A stretch of 64,000 bases of DNA from assembly GCA_002354805.1 (NCBI GenBank), contig DEMH01000005.1, positions 50,615 through 114,614 on the forward strand, given 5' to 3'. Below the pieces are notes generated by a model. That model ran no database searches. It was not told the origin of the DNA and saw only the letters and a list, made by a program, of their open reading frames with translations. This document shows, piece by piece, positions 9,133-17,032 of this stretch. This DNA is from Gammaproteobacteria bacterium UBA2675 (GTDB lineage: Bacteria; Pseudomonadota; Gammaproteobacteria; Pseudomonadales; Pseudohongiellaceae). The first letter of the stretch is position 1. Every line of letters begins with the position of its first letter. A program made the translations under genes and the position numbers.

Positions 9133-9816
9133 ATGAAAACCCTGGCTATTTTCGACCTGGATAACACTCTGCTGGCCGGCGACAGCGACCATGCCTGGGG
9201 CGAGTTCCTGATCAGTGAGGGTCTGGCCGATGCCGAGTCACACCGTCAGCAGAACGATGCTTTTTATGCACAGTACCAGCAGGGCACGCTGGATATGACC
9301 GAGTATCTGGAGTTTGCGGTGTCACCGGTGGTGGGTTATACGCAATCCCGGCTGGCGGAGCTGCACATCAAATTCATGCAGCAGTTCATTGACCCGATTA
9401 TGCTGCCAAGTGCCCAGGCGCTGGTCGACTCTCACAAGAACAGGGGCGATATCTGCCTGATTGTGACCGCAACCAACCGTTTTGTGACTGAGCCTATCTC
9501 CAGGCGACTGGGGGTCCACGACCTGATTGCTACAGACCTGGAGTATCTGGAAGGGGTGCTGACTGGCAAGATTAGCGGTGCGCCCTGCTTTCAGGCTGGC
9601 AAAATCACCAAGCTGAAGTCATGGCTGGAAACCAACAGCAAGCAGCCTGAGTACCAGGGCCTGACGCTGGAGAACAGCGTGTTCTACAGCGACTCGTTTA
9701 ATGATATTCCATTGCTGGAAGCTGCTGGCAAAGCGGTGGCTGTTGACCCTGATGATAAACTGCGGGCCCACGCGAGCAATATGGGCTGGCCGGTTATCAG
9801 TCTTCGGCAGGCGTGA
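9133..9816 (+). CDS. HAD-IB family phosphatase (SerB-like)
   Basis: 227-residue haloacid-dehalogenase-family hydrolase. Motif I is FDLDNTLLAGD near the N-terminus, motif II is IVTATNRF, and motif IV is YSDSFNDIPLL near residue 180. It belongs to the subfamily that also contains phosphoserine phosphatase. The same gene neighbours rppH-ptsP in Pseudomonas, where its substrate is not settled as far as I know, so no substrate is claimed. It converges on gcvR and the two coding regions overlap by 20 bases at their 3' ends. Confidence 0.85.
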   Translation: MKTLAIFDLDNTLLAGDSDHAWGEFLISEGLADAESHRQQNDAFYAQYQQGTLDMTEYLEFAVSPVVGYTQSRLAELHIKFMQQFIDPIMLPSAQALVDSHKNRGDICLIVTATNRFVTEPISRRLGVHDLIATDLEYLEGVLTGKISGAPCFQAGKITKLKSWLETNSKQPEYQGLTLENSVFYSDSFNDIPLLEAAGKAVAVDPDDKLRAHASNMGWPVISLRQA

Positions 9817-10327
9817 TATCGACGATCAGATCGTCGGCAAGCTTTTCGATTTCGGCTCTCAGCGTATCTATATCCATCCCGGCTGGCACGTGTAGCAGGG
9901 CGTTGGCTTTAAAGAGCATGTCGGAGGCCATCGGAGCCGGGCTGCATTCTGTCTCCAGATCGTCGACATTGACCTGATTGCGTGCCAGGGCGCCAGAAAT
10001 ATCCCGGATAATACCTGGACGATCATTGCCCACCAGCGACAGCCTGACGGCCTGACGAGGTGCACTGGCCTCACTGCCATCATCGCCAGGGGCAGGGCGC
10101 TGGACCACCAGTCTGAGTTTGGGTGAAAGCGCATCCAGCGCAGTGACCAGCTCGTCTGCCTTGTCCTGATCAACACTGACTCGCAGGATGCCGGCGAATT
10201 GCCCGGCCAGGCGCGACATATTACTTTCCAGCCAGTTGCCGTGATGCTTGGCGACAATCTGCGCCAGCGATTCCACCAGCCCCGGCTGGTCTTTGCCAAT
10301 CAGTGTCAGCACCAGATAACTTTTCAT
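9797..10327 (-). CDS. gcvR: Glycine cleavage system transcriptional repressor family protein (two ACT domains)
   Basis: 176 residues made of two ACT domains: MKSYLVLTLIGKDQPGLVES at the start and VRLSLVGNDRPGIIRDISG from about residue 93. This layout matches GcvR, which in E. coli binds glycine and modulates GcvA control of the glycine cleavage operon. No DNA-binding domain is visible, as expected for the family. No gcv genes are in the window. The 3' end overlaps the convergent HAD gene by 20 bases. Confidence 0.82.
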   Translation of the reverse strand: MKSYLVLTLIGKDQPGLVESLAQIVAKHHGNWLESNMSRLAGQFAGILRVSVDQDKADELVTALDALSPKLRLVVQRPAPGDDGSEASAPRQAVRLSLVGNDRPGIIRDISGALARNQVNVDDLETECSPAPMASDMLFKANALLHVPAGMDIDTLRAEIEKLADDLIVDITPAED

Positions 10328-10410
10328 ATGACTCTCACCCAGCTTGTAATCCCTGTCCTTGCCGCCGCATCCGCCAGTCTGGCCTCTGCGGCACTTGCAA
10401 GGCTGCTACT

Positions 10411-11562
10411 TCAGGCCTCAATCATGACGCGACGCGGGAACTGACCAAACTCTTCCCAGTAACTGACCCGCTCCGGTAGCTGATCGGCTGGCGACTGGAC
10501 CTGTCCGTTGATATCGGTCACGCGTGAGACGACGGTATGTTCTCCCGGGCTGGCACCCTGCCAGTCCAGATAAAACGGCTTCCAGCTATACTGGCTCGCC
10601 TGCGGATCGATAGTCGCCTGCTGCCAGGGGCCATCGTCAATTTTGACTTCAATGCTGCGCAGCGGGGTACCATCATTCAAAGCAAACCCACTGATGCGAT
10701 GGCTGCCACCACGATCGGTAACGCGGACAATGACCGACTTGAGATTCATGCGCGCCACGGAGTTTTCAACCCAGCGCTCTTCACCGCCAACCATTTCACG
10801 TTTCAGCGTGACGTAGTCACGGCCCATGAAGCGACCCATATAACGGGTATCCTGCACATGAATCTGGGTCAGCCATTTAACATTGGCAACACCATAAAAG
10901 CCTGGTACCAACAGGCGGACCGGACGTCCATGATGAACCGGCAATGGCTCACCATTCATTTCGTAGACGATCAGGTTGTCGTCCCGCATGGCGTCTTCCA
11001 GCGACAGGCTGCGCGCAAAAGCCTTCTCGACTTCGCGACCGCGGATTTCCTCGCGGCCCATATCACCACCAAAAAACACCACCTCTCGACCTGCGGACTG
11101 CACACCGGCACGCTCCAGCAGATCCTTAAGACTCACACCACGCCAGCGCGCATTGCCAACCAGACCATGAAACATCCGGCCGCCATTGCCACCGCACTCG
11201 AAGCCACAGTCGATTTCGCGGCTGGGCAGCGCACGCAAATCATCCAGTGTAAAGCGCAAGGGTTGATCAACCAGACCCGTAAGCGACAACTCATACTGAG
11301 CGACATCCAGCTCGGGCTGGCCGTAGTGTTGAACCACATAAAAATCGTGACTATAGAAATCTGTCAGTTGTCGGGTGTCAATAATATGCGTGGCACCTGG
11401 CTGACGCGGACCGGGGCCCCAGCCCTCGGGCACATCCAGGAAACGCATGACTCGCTCGCCCTGTGCCAGCGCAAACCATGGAACACCTGCTGTGGCGGCG
11501 ACCAGTCCGGCCCCTACACCCGCCTTCAATAACTTTCTGCGGCTTTCATTTTCTATTGTCAT
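10411..11562 (-). CDS. Tat-exported sulfite-oxidase-family molybdopterin oxidoreductase
   Basis: 383 residues. A twin-arginine signal (SRRKLLKAG, then a hydrophobic stretch ending WFALAQ) predicts export of the folded enzyme. The catalytic domain carries the molybdenum-binding cysteine in FECGGNGG near residue 124, followed by HHGRPVRLLVPGFYGVANVK and a C-terminal dimerisation domain. SorA/SoxC-type enzymes oxidise sulfite in the periplasm. No cytochrome c partner (SorB/SoxD) lies next to it, so the electron acceptor is unknown and another substrate is possible. Confidence 0.85.
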   Translation of the reverse strand: MTIENESRRKLLKAGVGAGLVAATAGVPWFALAQGERVMRFLDVPEGWGPGPRQPGATHIIDTRQLTDFYSHDFYVVQHYGQPELDVAQYELSLTGLVDQPLRFTLDDLRALPSREIDCGFECGGNGGRMFHGLVGNARWRGVSLKDLLERAGVQSAGREVVFFGGDMGREEIRGREVEKAFARSLSLEDAMRDDNLIVYEMNGEPLPVHHGRPVRLLVPGFYGVANVKWLTQIHVQDTRYMGRFMGRDYVTLKREMVGGEERWVENSVARMNLKSVIVRVTDRGGSHRISGFALNDGTPLRSIEVKIDDGPWQQATIDPQASQYSWKPFYLDWQGASPGEHTVVSRVTDINGQVQSPADQLPERVSYWEEFGQFPRRVMIEA

Positions 11563-11665
11563 CTTGTGCCTCTGCCTGGTGGCTTATTGTTATGGTTTTT
11601 GTGTCACTGACTGAGTCAGCACTGGGCGATGCCCGCCTTCATGTCTGGCGGGGATCAGGCCTGAT

Positions 11666-12928
11666 TTAATGGCGGTGACCGCCTGGTCCGTGCACGTGAC
11701 GGTGTGCAATTTCCTCCGGAGCCGCCGCGCGCACCCCCAGCACTTCGATCTGATAGTGCAGTGTGCGACCGGCATACGGGTGATTTGAATCGACATCCAC
11801 ATTGAATTTGCCGACTTTAACAACCAGCGCATTACGAACACCCTGGTTTGTTTTCACCCCAACAATGACACCTGGCACCAGGTTCTTGCCAGTGGGTGGG
11901 TTATGCAACTGCTTGATGGGAAGACGGACCAGCTCATTGGACTTTCTCGGGCCGTAGGCCTGATCTGGTGTCAGAGTAATATTGAGCACGTCGCCTGCTC
12001 GCTTGCCGGCCATTGCCTGCTCCAGACCCGGCACCACATTGCCGTGTCCGTGCAGATACAGCAGCGGTTGACGTCCGAATGAGCTCTCAATCCAGGGGGA
12101 GTAACTTCCGTCCTGGCGGACTTCGCACAAGCGATAGTGAAACGCCACCACGCGATTCGGCTCGACTCGCATGGTCAGATGAGCAGGCGGCTCCTGCACT
12201 GAGCTGAAGCTGACCGATGCACCCTTGACGCTCTCTTTAACAGGCTCCGCCGGAGCTGCTGTGATATCTGGCGCCGCGCTCGCGGCTGCTTTGGGCTTAC
12301 TGGCTGCTTTTGGTTTGGACGACGCTTTAGGTTTAGCCGCGGCTTTAGGCTTGGCCTCAGCTTTAGGCTTGGCCGCGGCCCTGGATTTTGCTGCCGTCTT
12401 GGGTTTTGCCTCTGCCTTCGACTTGCTGGCTGCCTTGGGACTGGCGGCAGCTTTGGGCTTGGCTGCGGCCTTGGCTTTCGCTGCGGTCCCAGACTTGGCG
12501 GCAGCCTTGGGCTTGGCTGCTGTTGCAGATTTTGCCTTGGCATCTGCTTTGGGCTTGGCAGCTGTCGCAGCCTTGGCTTTTGCAGTCGCCTTGGCAGCGG
12601 TCGTCTTGGTCGTTGACGCAGGGGCTTTCTTGGCCGCCGGCGCTTTCTTGGCGGCAGGCGCTGTCTTGGCTGTGGGTGCCTTCTTTGCTGCAGGCGCTTT
12701 CTTGGCGGCAGGCGCTTTTTTGGCTACAGGCTCTTTTTTAGCCACGCCTGCTTTCTTGGCGGCGGTCGCAGACTTTGCTGCGGGCGCTTTTTTCACCGCA
12801 GCCTTTTTGGTATCCGCCTTGGGCGACGTGGCAGTCGACTTGGCAGAACTGGTCTTGGTGGTCGCCGCAGATTTGGCTTTCGACGTGGTTTTGGATGTTG
12901 TTTTTTTCGCTGCAGTTTTATCGGTCAT
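11666..12928 (-). CDS. Histone H1-like Lys/Ala-rich tail fused to a SlyD-like FKBP peptidyl-prolyl isomerase
   Basis: 420 residues in three parts. Residues 1-217 are almost only Lys, Ala, Pro, Ser and Thr, in repeats of the AAKKAP type (about 44-104) and the AAAKPKA type (about 119-214), like eukaryotic H1 tails and Pseudomonas AlgP. A short acidic linker follows. Residues about 253-398 form a SlyD-like FKBP domain with an inserted flap (GHGNVVPGLEQAMAGKRAGD, ITLTPDQAYGPR, and FNVDVDSNHPYAGRTLHYQIEV). The end (409-420) is His/Gly-rich (HRHVHGPGGHRH), resembling the metal-binding tail of SlyD. A DNA- or RNA-binding isomerase is inferred. The start is placed at the first ATG, MTDKTAAKK. Confidence 0.85.
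   Translation of the reverse strand: MTDKTAAKKTTSKTTSKAKSAATTKTSSAKSTATSPKADTKKAAVKKAPAAKSATAAKKAGVAKKEPVAKKAPAAKKAPAAKKAPTAKTAPAAKKAPAAKKAPASTTKTTAAKATAKAKAATAAKPKADAKAKSATAAKPKAAAKSGTAAKAKAAAKPKAAASPKAASKSKAEAKPKTAAKSRAAAKPKAEAKPKAAAKPKASSKPKAASKPKAAASAAPDITAAPAEPVKESVKGASVSFSSVQEPPAHLTMRVEPNRVVAFHYRLCEVRQDGSYSPWIESSFGRQPLLYLHGHGNVVPGLEQAMAGKRAGDVLNITLTPDQAYGPRKSNELVRLPIKQLHNPPTGKNLVPGVIVGVKTNQGVRNALVVKVGKFNVDVDSNHPYAGRTLHYQIEVLGVRAAAPEEIAHRHVHGPGGHRH
12278..12928 (-). repeat. Degenerate in-frame coding repeat of the H1-like tail
   Basis: A tract of about 650 bp built from 15-21 base units encoding AAKKAP and AAAKPKA variants. Such repeats can expand or contract by slippage or recombination. 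The opposite strand also reads open through it (an Ala/Leu-rich frame), which I treat as an artefact of the repeat. Confidence 0.8.
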
Positions 12929-13006
12929 ACTGATCTCTCTCCAACAGATTGACCGATTCTAGCAGATTGCCGGCGGTATAAAAGGCTGCAGGCACAAATT
13001 GACGAG

Positions 13007-13036
13007 CTGACAGGAAAGGGGGGATTAGTGTATACT
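13007..13036 (+). promoter_or_regulatory. Sigma-70 type promoter for the small SutA-like gene
   Basis: CTGACA at 13007-13012 and TATACT at 13031-13036 are separated by 18 bases, and the start codon follows 37 bases after the -10. Both hexamers match the consensus at five of six positions. Confidence 0.6.
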
Positions 13037-13073
13037 GATCGACTTTTTACGGTAGATATCAAGGTTTAGTGTC

Positions 13074-13250
13074 ATGTCCAGCAAATCCAAGAAAGACCTG
13101 CCTGTTTGTGATCGCGAAGATCTGGCCCGCCAGGTAGCAGCGTTTCTCAAATCCGGCGGCAAGGTCCAGCAGATTCCAACGGGCACCAGCGGTCAAACCA
13201 ATACCCGCGGCCCTCGCCAGATCATCCTGAGTCACAAAACTGCCAACTGA
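13074..13250 (+). CDS. Small basic protein, possibly SutA-like RNA polymerase-associated regulator
   Basis: A 58-residue reading frame with its own promoter and an AAGG site 9 bases before the ATG. The core CDREDLARQVAAFLKSGG then KVQQIP resembles the short conserved segment of proteins related to Pseudomonas SutA, a small RNA polymerase-binding regulator of slow growth. The flanks are hydrophilic and probably disordered. The gene looks real from its promoter, ribosome site and conserved-looking core; the SutA link is my recollection of the motif and is tentative. It converges on the TraB/GumN gene. Confidence 0.65.
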   Translation: MSSKSKKDLPVCDREDLARQVAAFLKSGGKVQQIPTGTSGQTNTRGPRQIILSHKTAN

Positions 13251-13286
13251 TCCAGGTCCTTAATACCGGGCACGGCACAGCAGGCA

Positions 13287-14189
13287 TCACGGCTGTGCCA
13301 CCACCTGAGTCACCTCGTAACCGCGACTCTCCAGCATTACCAACAGCCCATCTTCTCCTACCATGTGCGCGACACCAGCCAGCACGAACTCTGTGCCGTC
13401 CTGTTCGAACATGGCCTCGATAAGCGGCAGCCACGCCTGATTGCGGTCAACAAGCAGGCCCTGATAAAGCTCGTCCGAGAACTCGCCCATTGAACCGACG
13501 AATTGCTCTTCCAGCACACTCAGGTCACCCGCGCGCCAGCTGCTCACCATGGTTTCAAGCTGCGACTCCATGTCCTTGAAATCTTCCAGCGAGTACATCA
13601 CGTAATCGCTTTCATAGCCCTCGCCCAGACTGGCAAGCAGCGCCAGCTGCTGATCAAGCGTCTCCAGCTGTCCACGATCCTTACCGTCCCCCATGGCCCG
13701 GGTATGGAAAAACATATCAACACCCTGGGGTGAAAACCCGAGCTTTTGCAGCTCCAGCACGCTGAGGGTGCTGATCAGCAGACCCGGCTTGAAAGTCTGC
13801 ATCATGGCCAGCGGGATGGGCAGTCCGGCCGATGCCACATAATCTGACAGCGCCTGATACGCTTCCTCATTCAGGACTGTTCGCAGGGTGCGACCGTCCT
13901 GGTAGGTCATCTGCGCCATCATGCGCTGTTGAAGCGAAGGGTCATTCATGGCCCCGATATCAGTCTCGAAGAACAGGCGGTCTGACTCCTGATACGCCAG
14001 CTCATACTCAGGCGGCAGGGGATAATCGCTGGCGCGCAACAGGTGAATGGTGCCGCCCAGGTAAATGTGATTGCCGTCATCCTTGCTGACCTGCCAGACC
14101 GCTGTCTGCGCGCTCGCCAGCGAGGCGATGCTCGCGAGTACCAGCGCAACGATCGCCTGTGCAGCTTTGAAACCTGCTTTCTCCAACAT
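13287..14189 (-). CDS. TraB/GumN family protein, exported
   Basis: 300 residues from the ATG at 14189, which follows a GGGAG ribosome site and opens a clear signal peptide (MLEKAGFKAAQAIVALVLAS, cleaved near ASAQ). The frame is open further upstream but without signal-peptide character. Family features are YLGGTIHLLRASDYPLPPEY near the mature N-terminus, the FFETDIG segment and the C-terminal FVLAGVAHMVGEDGLLVMLE. TraB/GumN domains are thought to be metal-dependent, protease-like folds (Tiki/TraB), but the bacterial function is not established. Confidence 0.85.
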   Translation of the reverse strand: MLEKAGFKAAQAIVALVLASIASLASAQTAVWQVSKDDGNHIYLGGTIHLLRASDYPLPPEYELAYQESDRLFFETDIGAMNDPSLQQRMMAQMTYQDGRTLRTVLNEEAYQALSDYVASAGLPIPLAMMQTFKPGLLISTLSVLELQKLGFSPQGVDMFFHTRAMGDGKDRGQLETLDQQLALLASLGEGYESDYVMYSLEDFKDMESQLETMVSSWRAGDLSVLEEQFVGSMGEFSDELYQGLLVDRNQAWLPLIEAMFEQDGTEFVLAGVAHMVGEDGLLVMLESRGYEVTQVVAQP

Positions 14190-14286
14190 AATGCTCTCCC
14201 TCTTCTTCCCTTTGTTGCGGTTGGCTATGTTTTCCTGCGGCCGATGCCAGTAACATGACCACTCCAGTCCATTCTGTATTACAACT

Positions 14287-14646
14287 ATGTCACGCCTGAT
14301 ATTCAAACTGCGCCATGTACCTGACGATGAAGCCGAGGACGTGCGCCAGCTGTTGCACGACCATGATATAGACTTCTATGAGACCAGTGCCGGCAACTGG
14401 GGCATTTCAATGCCTGGCATCTGGTTGCGCAACGATGACGACTACGGTCTGGCCTCCAGTCTGCTGGCCGAGTACCAGTCACAGCGCCAGCGAGAGTCCC
14501 GTGCGCAGTACGAAGCGGACAAGGCCGCCGGGCGAGCCGAAACGCAGCTGGACAGACTGCGTCAGGAACCTGTCAAAGTAATCCTGTATTTTTGTCTCTG
14601 TGCCGCGCTGATCTACGTTCTGGTGACTGCCTTCTATCGACTGTAG
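14287..14646 (+). CDS. DUF6164-like small membrane-anchored protein
   Basis: 119 residues. An N-terminal soluble domain (MSRLIFKLRHVPDDEAEDVR and a GNWGISMPGIWLRNDDDY segment) resembles nucleotide- or metabolite-sensing folds. A charged helix and one C-terminal membrane helix (VILYFCLCAALIYVLVTAFY) follow. The family is widespread in gammaproteobacteria without a known role. It is divergent from the TraB/GumN gene with about 100 bp between. Confidence 0.75.
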   Translation: MSRLIFKLRHVPDDEAEDVRQLLHDHDIDFYETSAGNWGISMPGIWLRNDDDYGLASSLLAEYQSQRQRESRAQYEADKAAGRAETQLDRLRQEPVKVILYFCLCAALIYVLVTAFYRL

Positions 14647-14797
14647 ACGCCGACAGCGAGCGACATCATTTATTATTTCTATCGTTTGTTAATATATATT
14701 TCATTTTACCTAAGCTGAAAATAGGGCTATTCTTGCGGCTGTTAAGTGAACCGCCGATCAAACTGGATTCGGCACAGGGAAATTAAGGAGTCTTTAC

Positions 14798-15361
14798 GTG
14801 TCTTTGATCAATACCGAAGTTAAACCCTTTAAAGCGACCGCATTCCACAATGGCGAGTTCGTCGAAGTGACCGAAGCTGATCTGACCGGCAAGTGGTCAG
14901 TTGTGTTCTTCTACCCAGCCGATTTCACCTTTGTATGCCCGACAGAGCTGGGCGACCTGGCTGACAACTACGAAGAATTCAAGGCCCGCGGCGTTGAAAT
15001 CTACAGCGTTTCTACTGATACGCACTTCACGCACAAAGCCTGGCATGACAGCTCGGATACCATTCGCAAGATCACCTACCCGATGATCGGCGACCCCACT
15101 GGCGTCATCAGCCGCAATTTCGAAGTCATGATCGAAGAAGCTGGTCTGGCTGAGCGCGGAACCTTTGTGATCGACCCCGATGGCAAGATCCAGGTAGTTG
15201 AAATTACTGCTGGCGGTATCGGCCGCGATGCCTCAGAGCTGCTGCGCAAAGTCAAAGCTGCTCAGTACGTCGCTGCTCACCCTGGCGAAGTTTGCCCGGC
15301 CAAGTGGCAGGAAGGCGAAGAAACACTGGCGCCGTCACTGGACCTGGTAGGCAAGATCTAA
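14798..15361 (+). CDS. ahpC: Alkyl hydroperoxide reductase subunit C (peroxiredoxin)
   Basis: 187 residues. Typical 2-Cys peroxiredoxin with the peroxidatic cysteine in DFTFVCPTE (Cys47) and the resolving cysteine in HPGEVCPAKW (Cys166). It reduces hydrogen peroxide and organic peroxides and is recycled by AhpF. The start is a GTG with AAGGAG 8 bases upstream. The 150-bp upstream region is AT-rich and probably holds the promoter. A strong terminator separates it from ahpF, so full-length ahpCF transcripts would depend on read-through. Confidence 0.97.
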   Translation: MSLINTEVKPFKATAFHNGEFVEVTEADLTGKWSVVFFYPADFTFVCPTELGDLADNYEEFKARGVEIYSVSTDTHFTHKAWHDSSDTIRKITYPMIGDPTGVISRNFEVMIEEAGLAERGTFVIDPDGKIQVVEITAGGIGRDASELLRKVKAAQYVAAHPGEVCPAKWQEGEETLAPSLDLVGKI

Positions 15362-15386
15362 AACGCCTTACTCCAGTAAGCCCGAG

Positions 15387-15417
15387 AGCCCGGGCGGCTA
15401 TCGTCCGGGCTTTCTTT
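15387..15417 (+). terminator. Rho-independent terminator after ahpC
   Basis: AGCCCGG and CCGGGCT form a 7-bp GC-rich stem with an 11-base loop, followed by TTCTTTT. It lies 25 bases after the ahpC stop and probably lowers ahpF expression relative to ahpC. Confidence 0.8.
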
Positions 15418-15474
15418 TGCCCGAAATTTGTGTAAACACTGCCTTTGTGCATTGATTTATCGAGGAAAAACGTG

Positions 15475-17028
15475 ATGTTAGACGCCAACATGAAAACCCA
15501 GCTGAAAGCCTATCTGGAGAAAGTCTCCCGGCCTTTCGAGCTGGTCGCGTCGCTTGATGACGGCGCGAAATCAAAGGAGCTGCGCGCACTGCTGCAGGAC
15601 ATTGCTTCGCTGAGTCCGCACATCACAGTTCGTGAGGACGGTCAGGGTAGCCGACGCCCGTCGTTCAGCCTGCAGCGGCCAGATGCCGATATGCATCTGA
15701 CCTTCGCTGGTATCCCGATGGGACACGAGTTTACCTCGCTGATTCTGGCGCTGCTGCAGACGGGTGGACATCCGCCCAAGCTGAGTGAGGAAAAAATCGC
15801 CCAGATCAAAGCCATCAAAGGTGAATTCGCCTTTGAAACTTATTTCTCACTATCCTGTCAAAATTGCCCGGATGTGGTGCAGGCCCTGAACGTGATGGCG
15901 GTCTTGAACCCCAATATCAAACACGTGGCCATTGACGGTGCTCTGTTCCAGAAAGAAGTGGAAGAACGCGAGGTCATGTCCGTCCCCAGCATCTACCTGA
16001 ACGGTGAGCTGTTTGGACAGGGCCGTATGGGCGTCGATGAGATTCTCGCCAAGATTGATACCGGCGCCGCCAAGCGCGAAGCCGAGAAGCTGGCAAGCAA
16101 GGATCCATTTGATGTGTTGATCGTGGGCGGCGGCCCGGCCGGTGCGGCAGCGGCGATTTACGCAGCGCGCAAGGGTATTCGAACCGGTGTCGCGGCTGAG
16201 CGCTTTGGCGGTCAGGTGCTCGACACCATGGCAATCGAAAACTTCATCTCTGTGCAGGAAACGGAAGGCCCGAAACTGGCGCGACAGCTCGAAGAGCACG
16301 TCAAACAGTACCAGGTGGATATCATGAATCTGCAACGCGCGTCGGCTCTGGTGCCTGCCGTTGAACCTGGCGGTTTCCACGAGATCAAATTTGATAATGG
16401 TGCATCACTGAAGGCCAAGTCGATCATTATCAGCACTGGCGCACGCTGGCGTGAACTGAATGTGCCGGGCGAGAGGGAGTACAAGAACAAGGGTGTGGCG
16501 TACTGCCCGCATTGTGACGGCCCCCTGTTCAAGGGCAAGCGTGTCGCTGTTGTCGGCGGCGGCAACTCAGGTATTGAGGCAGCCATCGACCTGGCAGGTC
16601 TGGTCGCTCACGTGACGGTGCTGGAATTTGCCGACACGCTCAAGGCAGACGAAGTACTGCAGCGCAAATTGCGCAGCCTGCCCAACGTCAAGGTGATCAC
16701 CTCGGCACAGACCACAGAGGTAGTGGGCGACGGCAAGAAAGTGACTGGCCTGGTCTACAAGGACCGCCAGAGCGAGCAGTCGCACACTGTGGAGCTGGAA
16801 GGTGTTTTTGTGCAGATCGGTTTGCTGCCAAACAGCGAATGGGTCAAGGGCACTTTGAAAACCAGCAAGTTTGGAGAGATTGAGATCGACAACCGCGGTG
16901 AGACCAACATCCCCGGCGTATTTGCCGCCGGTGATGTGACCACGATACCCTATAAGCAGATTGTTATCGCGATGGGAGAAGGGTCACGGTCAGCACTGAG
17001 TGCTTTTGACTATTTGATTCGCCACTGA
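15475..17028 (+). CDS. ahpF: Alkyl hydroperoxide reductase subunit F
   Basis: 517 residues. An N-terminal double thioredoxin-like domain carries the CxxC in SCQNCPDVVQ. A FAD/NADH thioredoxin-reductase-like domain follows, with VGGGPAGAAAAIYAARKG, the redox-active CPHC in AYCPHCDGPLFKGK, and a C-terminal FAAGDVTTIPYKQ. It uses NADH to reduce AhpC. The ATG at 15475 is chosen for its GAGG site and because it matches the family length of about 520. The GGDEF gene follows after 4 bases. Confidence 0.97.
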   Translation: MLDANMKTQLKAYLEKVSRPFELVASLDDGAKSKELRALLQDIASLSPHITVREDGQGSRRPSFSLQRPDADMHLTFAGIPMGHEFTSLILALLQTGGHPPKLSEEKIAQIKAIKGEFAFETYFSLSCQNCPDVVQALNVMAVLNPNIKHVAIDGALFQKEVEEREVMSVPSIYLNGELFGQGRMGVDEILAKIDTGAAKREAEKLASKDPFDVLIVGGGPAGAAAAIYAARKGIRTGVAAERFGGQVLDTMAIENFISVQETEGPKLARQLEEHVKQYQVDIMNLQRASALVPAVEPGGFHEIKFDNGASLKAKSIIISTGARWRELNVPGEREYKNKGVAYCPHCDGPLFKGKRVAVVGGGNSGIEAAIDLAGLVAHVTVLEFADTLKADEVLQRKLRSLPNVKVITSAQTTEVVGDGKKVTGLVYKDRQSEQSHTVELEGVFVQIGLLPNSEWVKGTLKTSKFGEIEIDNRGETNIPGVFAAGDVTTIPYKQIVIAMGEGSRSALSAFDYLIRH

Positions 17029-17032
17029 AGAA

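Noticed and set aside
10537..11532. 331-residue open frame opposite the molybdoenzyme gene
   Set aside because: The minus strand encodes a Tat signal and a sulfite-oxidase domain; the plus frame has no recognisable features.
12225..12962. 245-residue open frame on the plus strand, rich in Ala and Leu
   Set aside because: It is the mirror of the Lys/Ala repeat codons of the H1-like tail on the other strand; it lacks a ribosome site and family features.
13274..13299. 8-bp stem GGCACAGC/GCTGTGCC between the SutA-like and TraB/GumN genes
   Set aside because: No T-run on either strand and it overlaps the end of the TraB/GumN coding region; too weak to call a terminator.
14647..14797. OxyR site upstream of ahpC
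   Set aside because: No ATAG-N7-CTAT-N7-ATAG-N7-CTAT pattern beyond chance matches, although OxyR control of ahpC is common.
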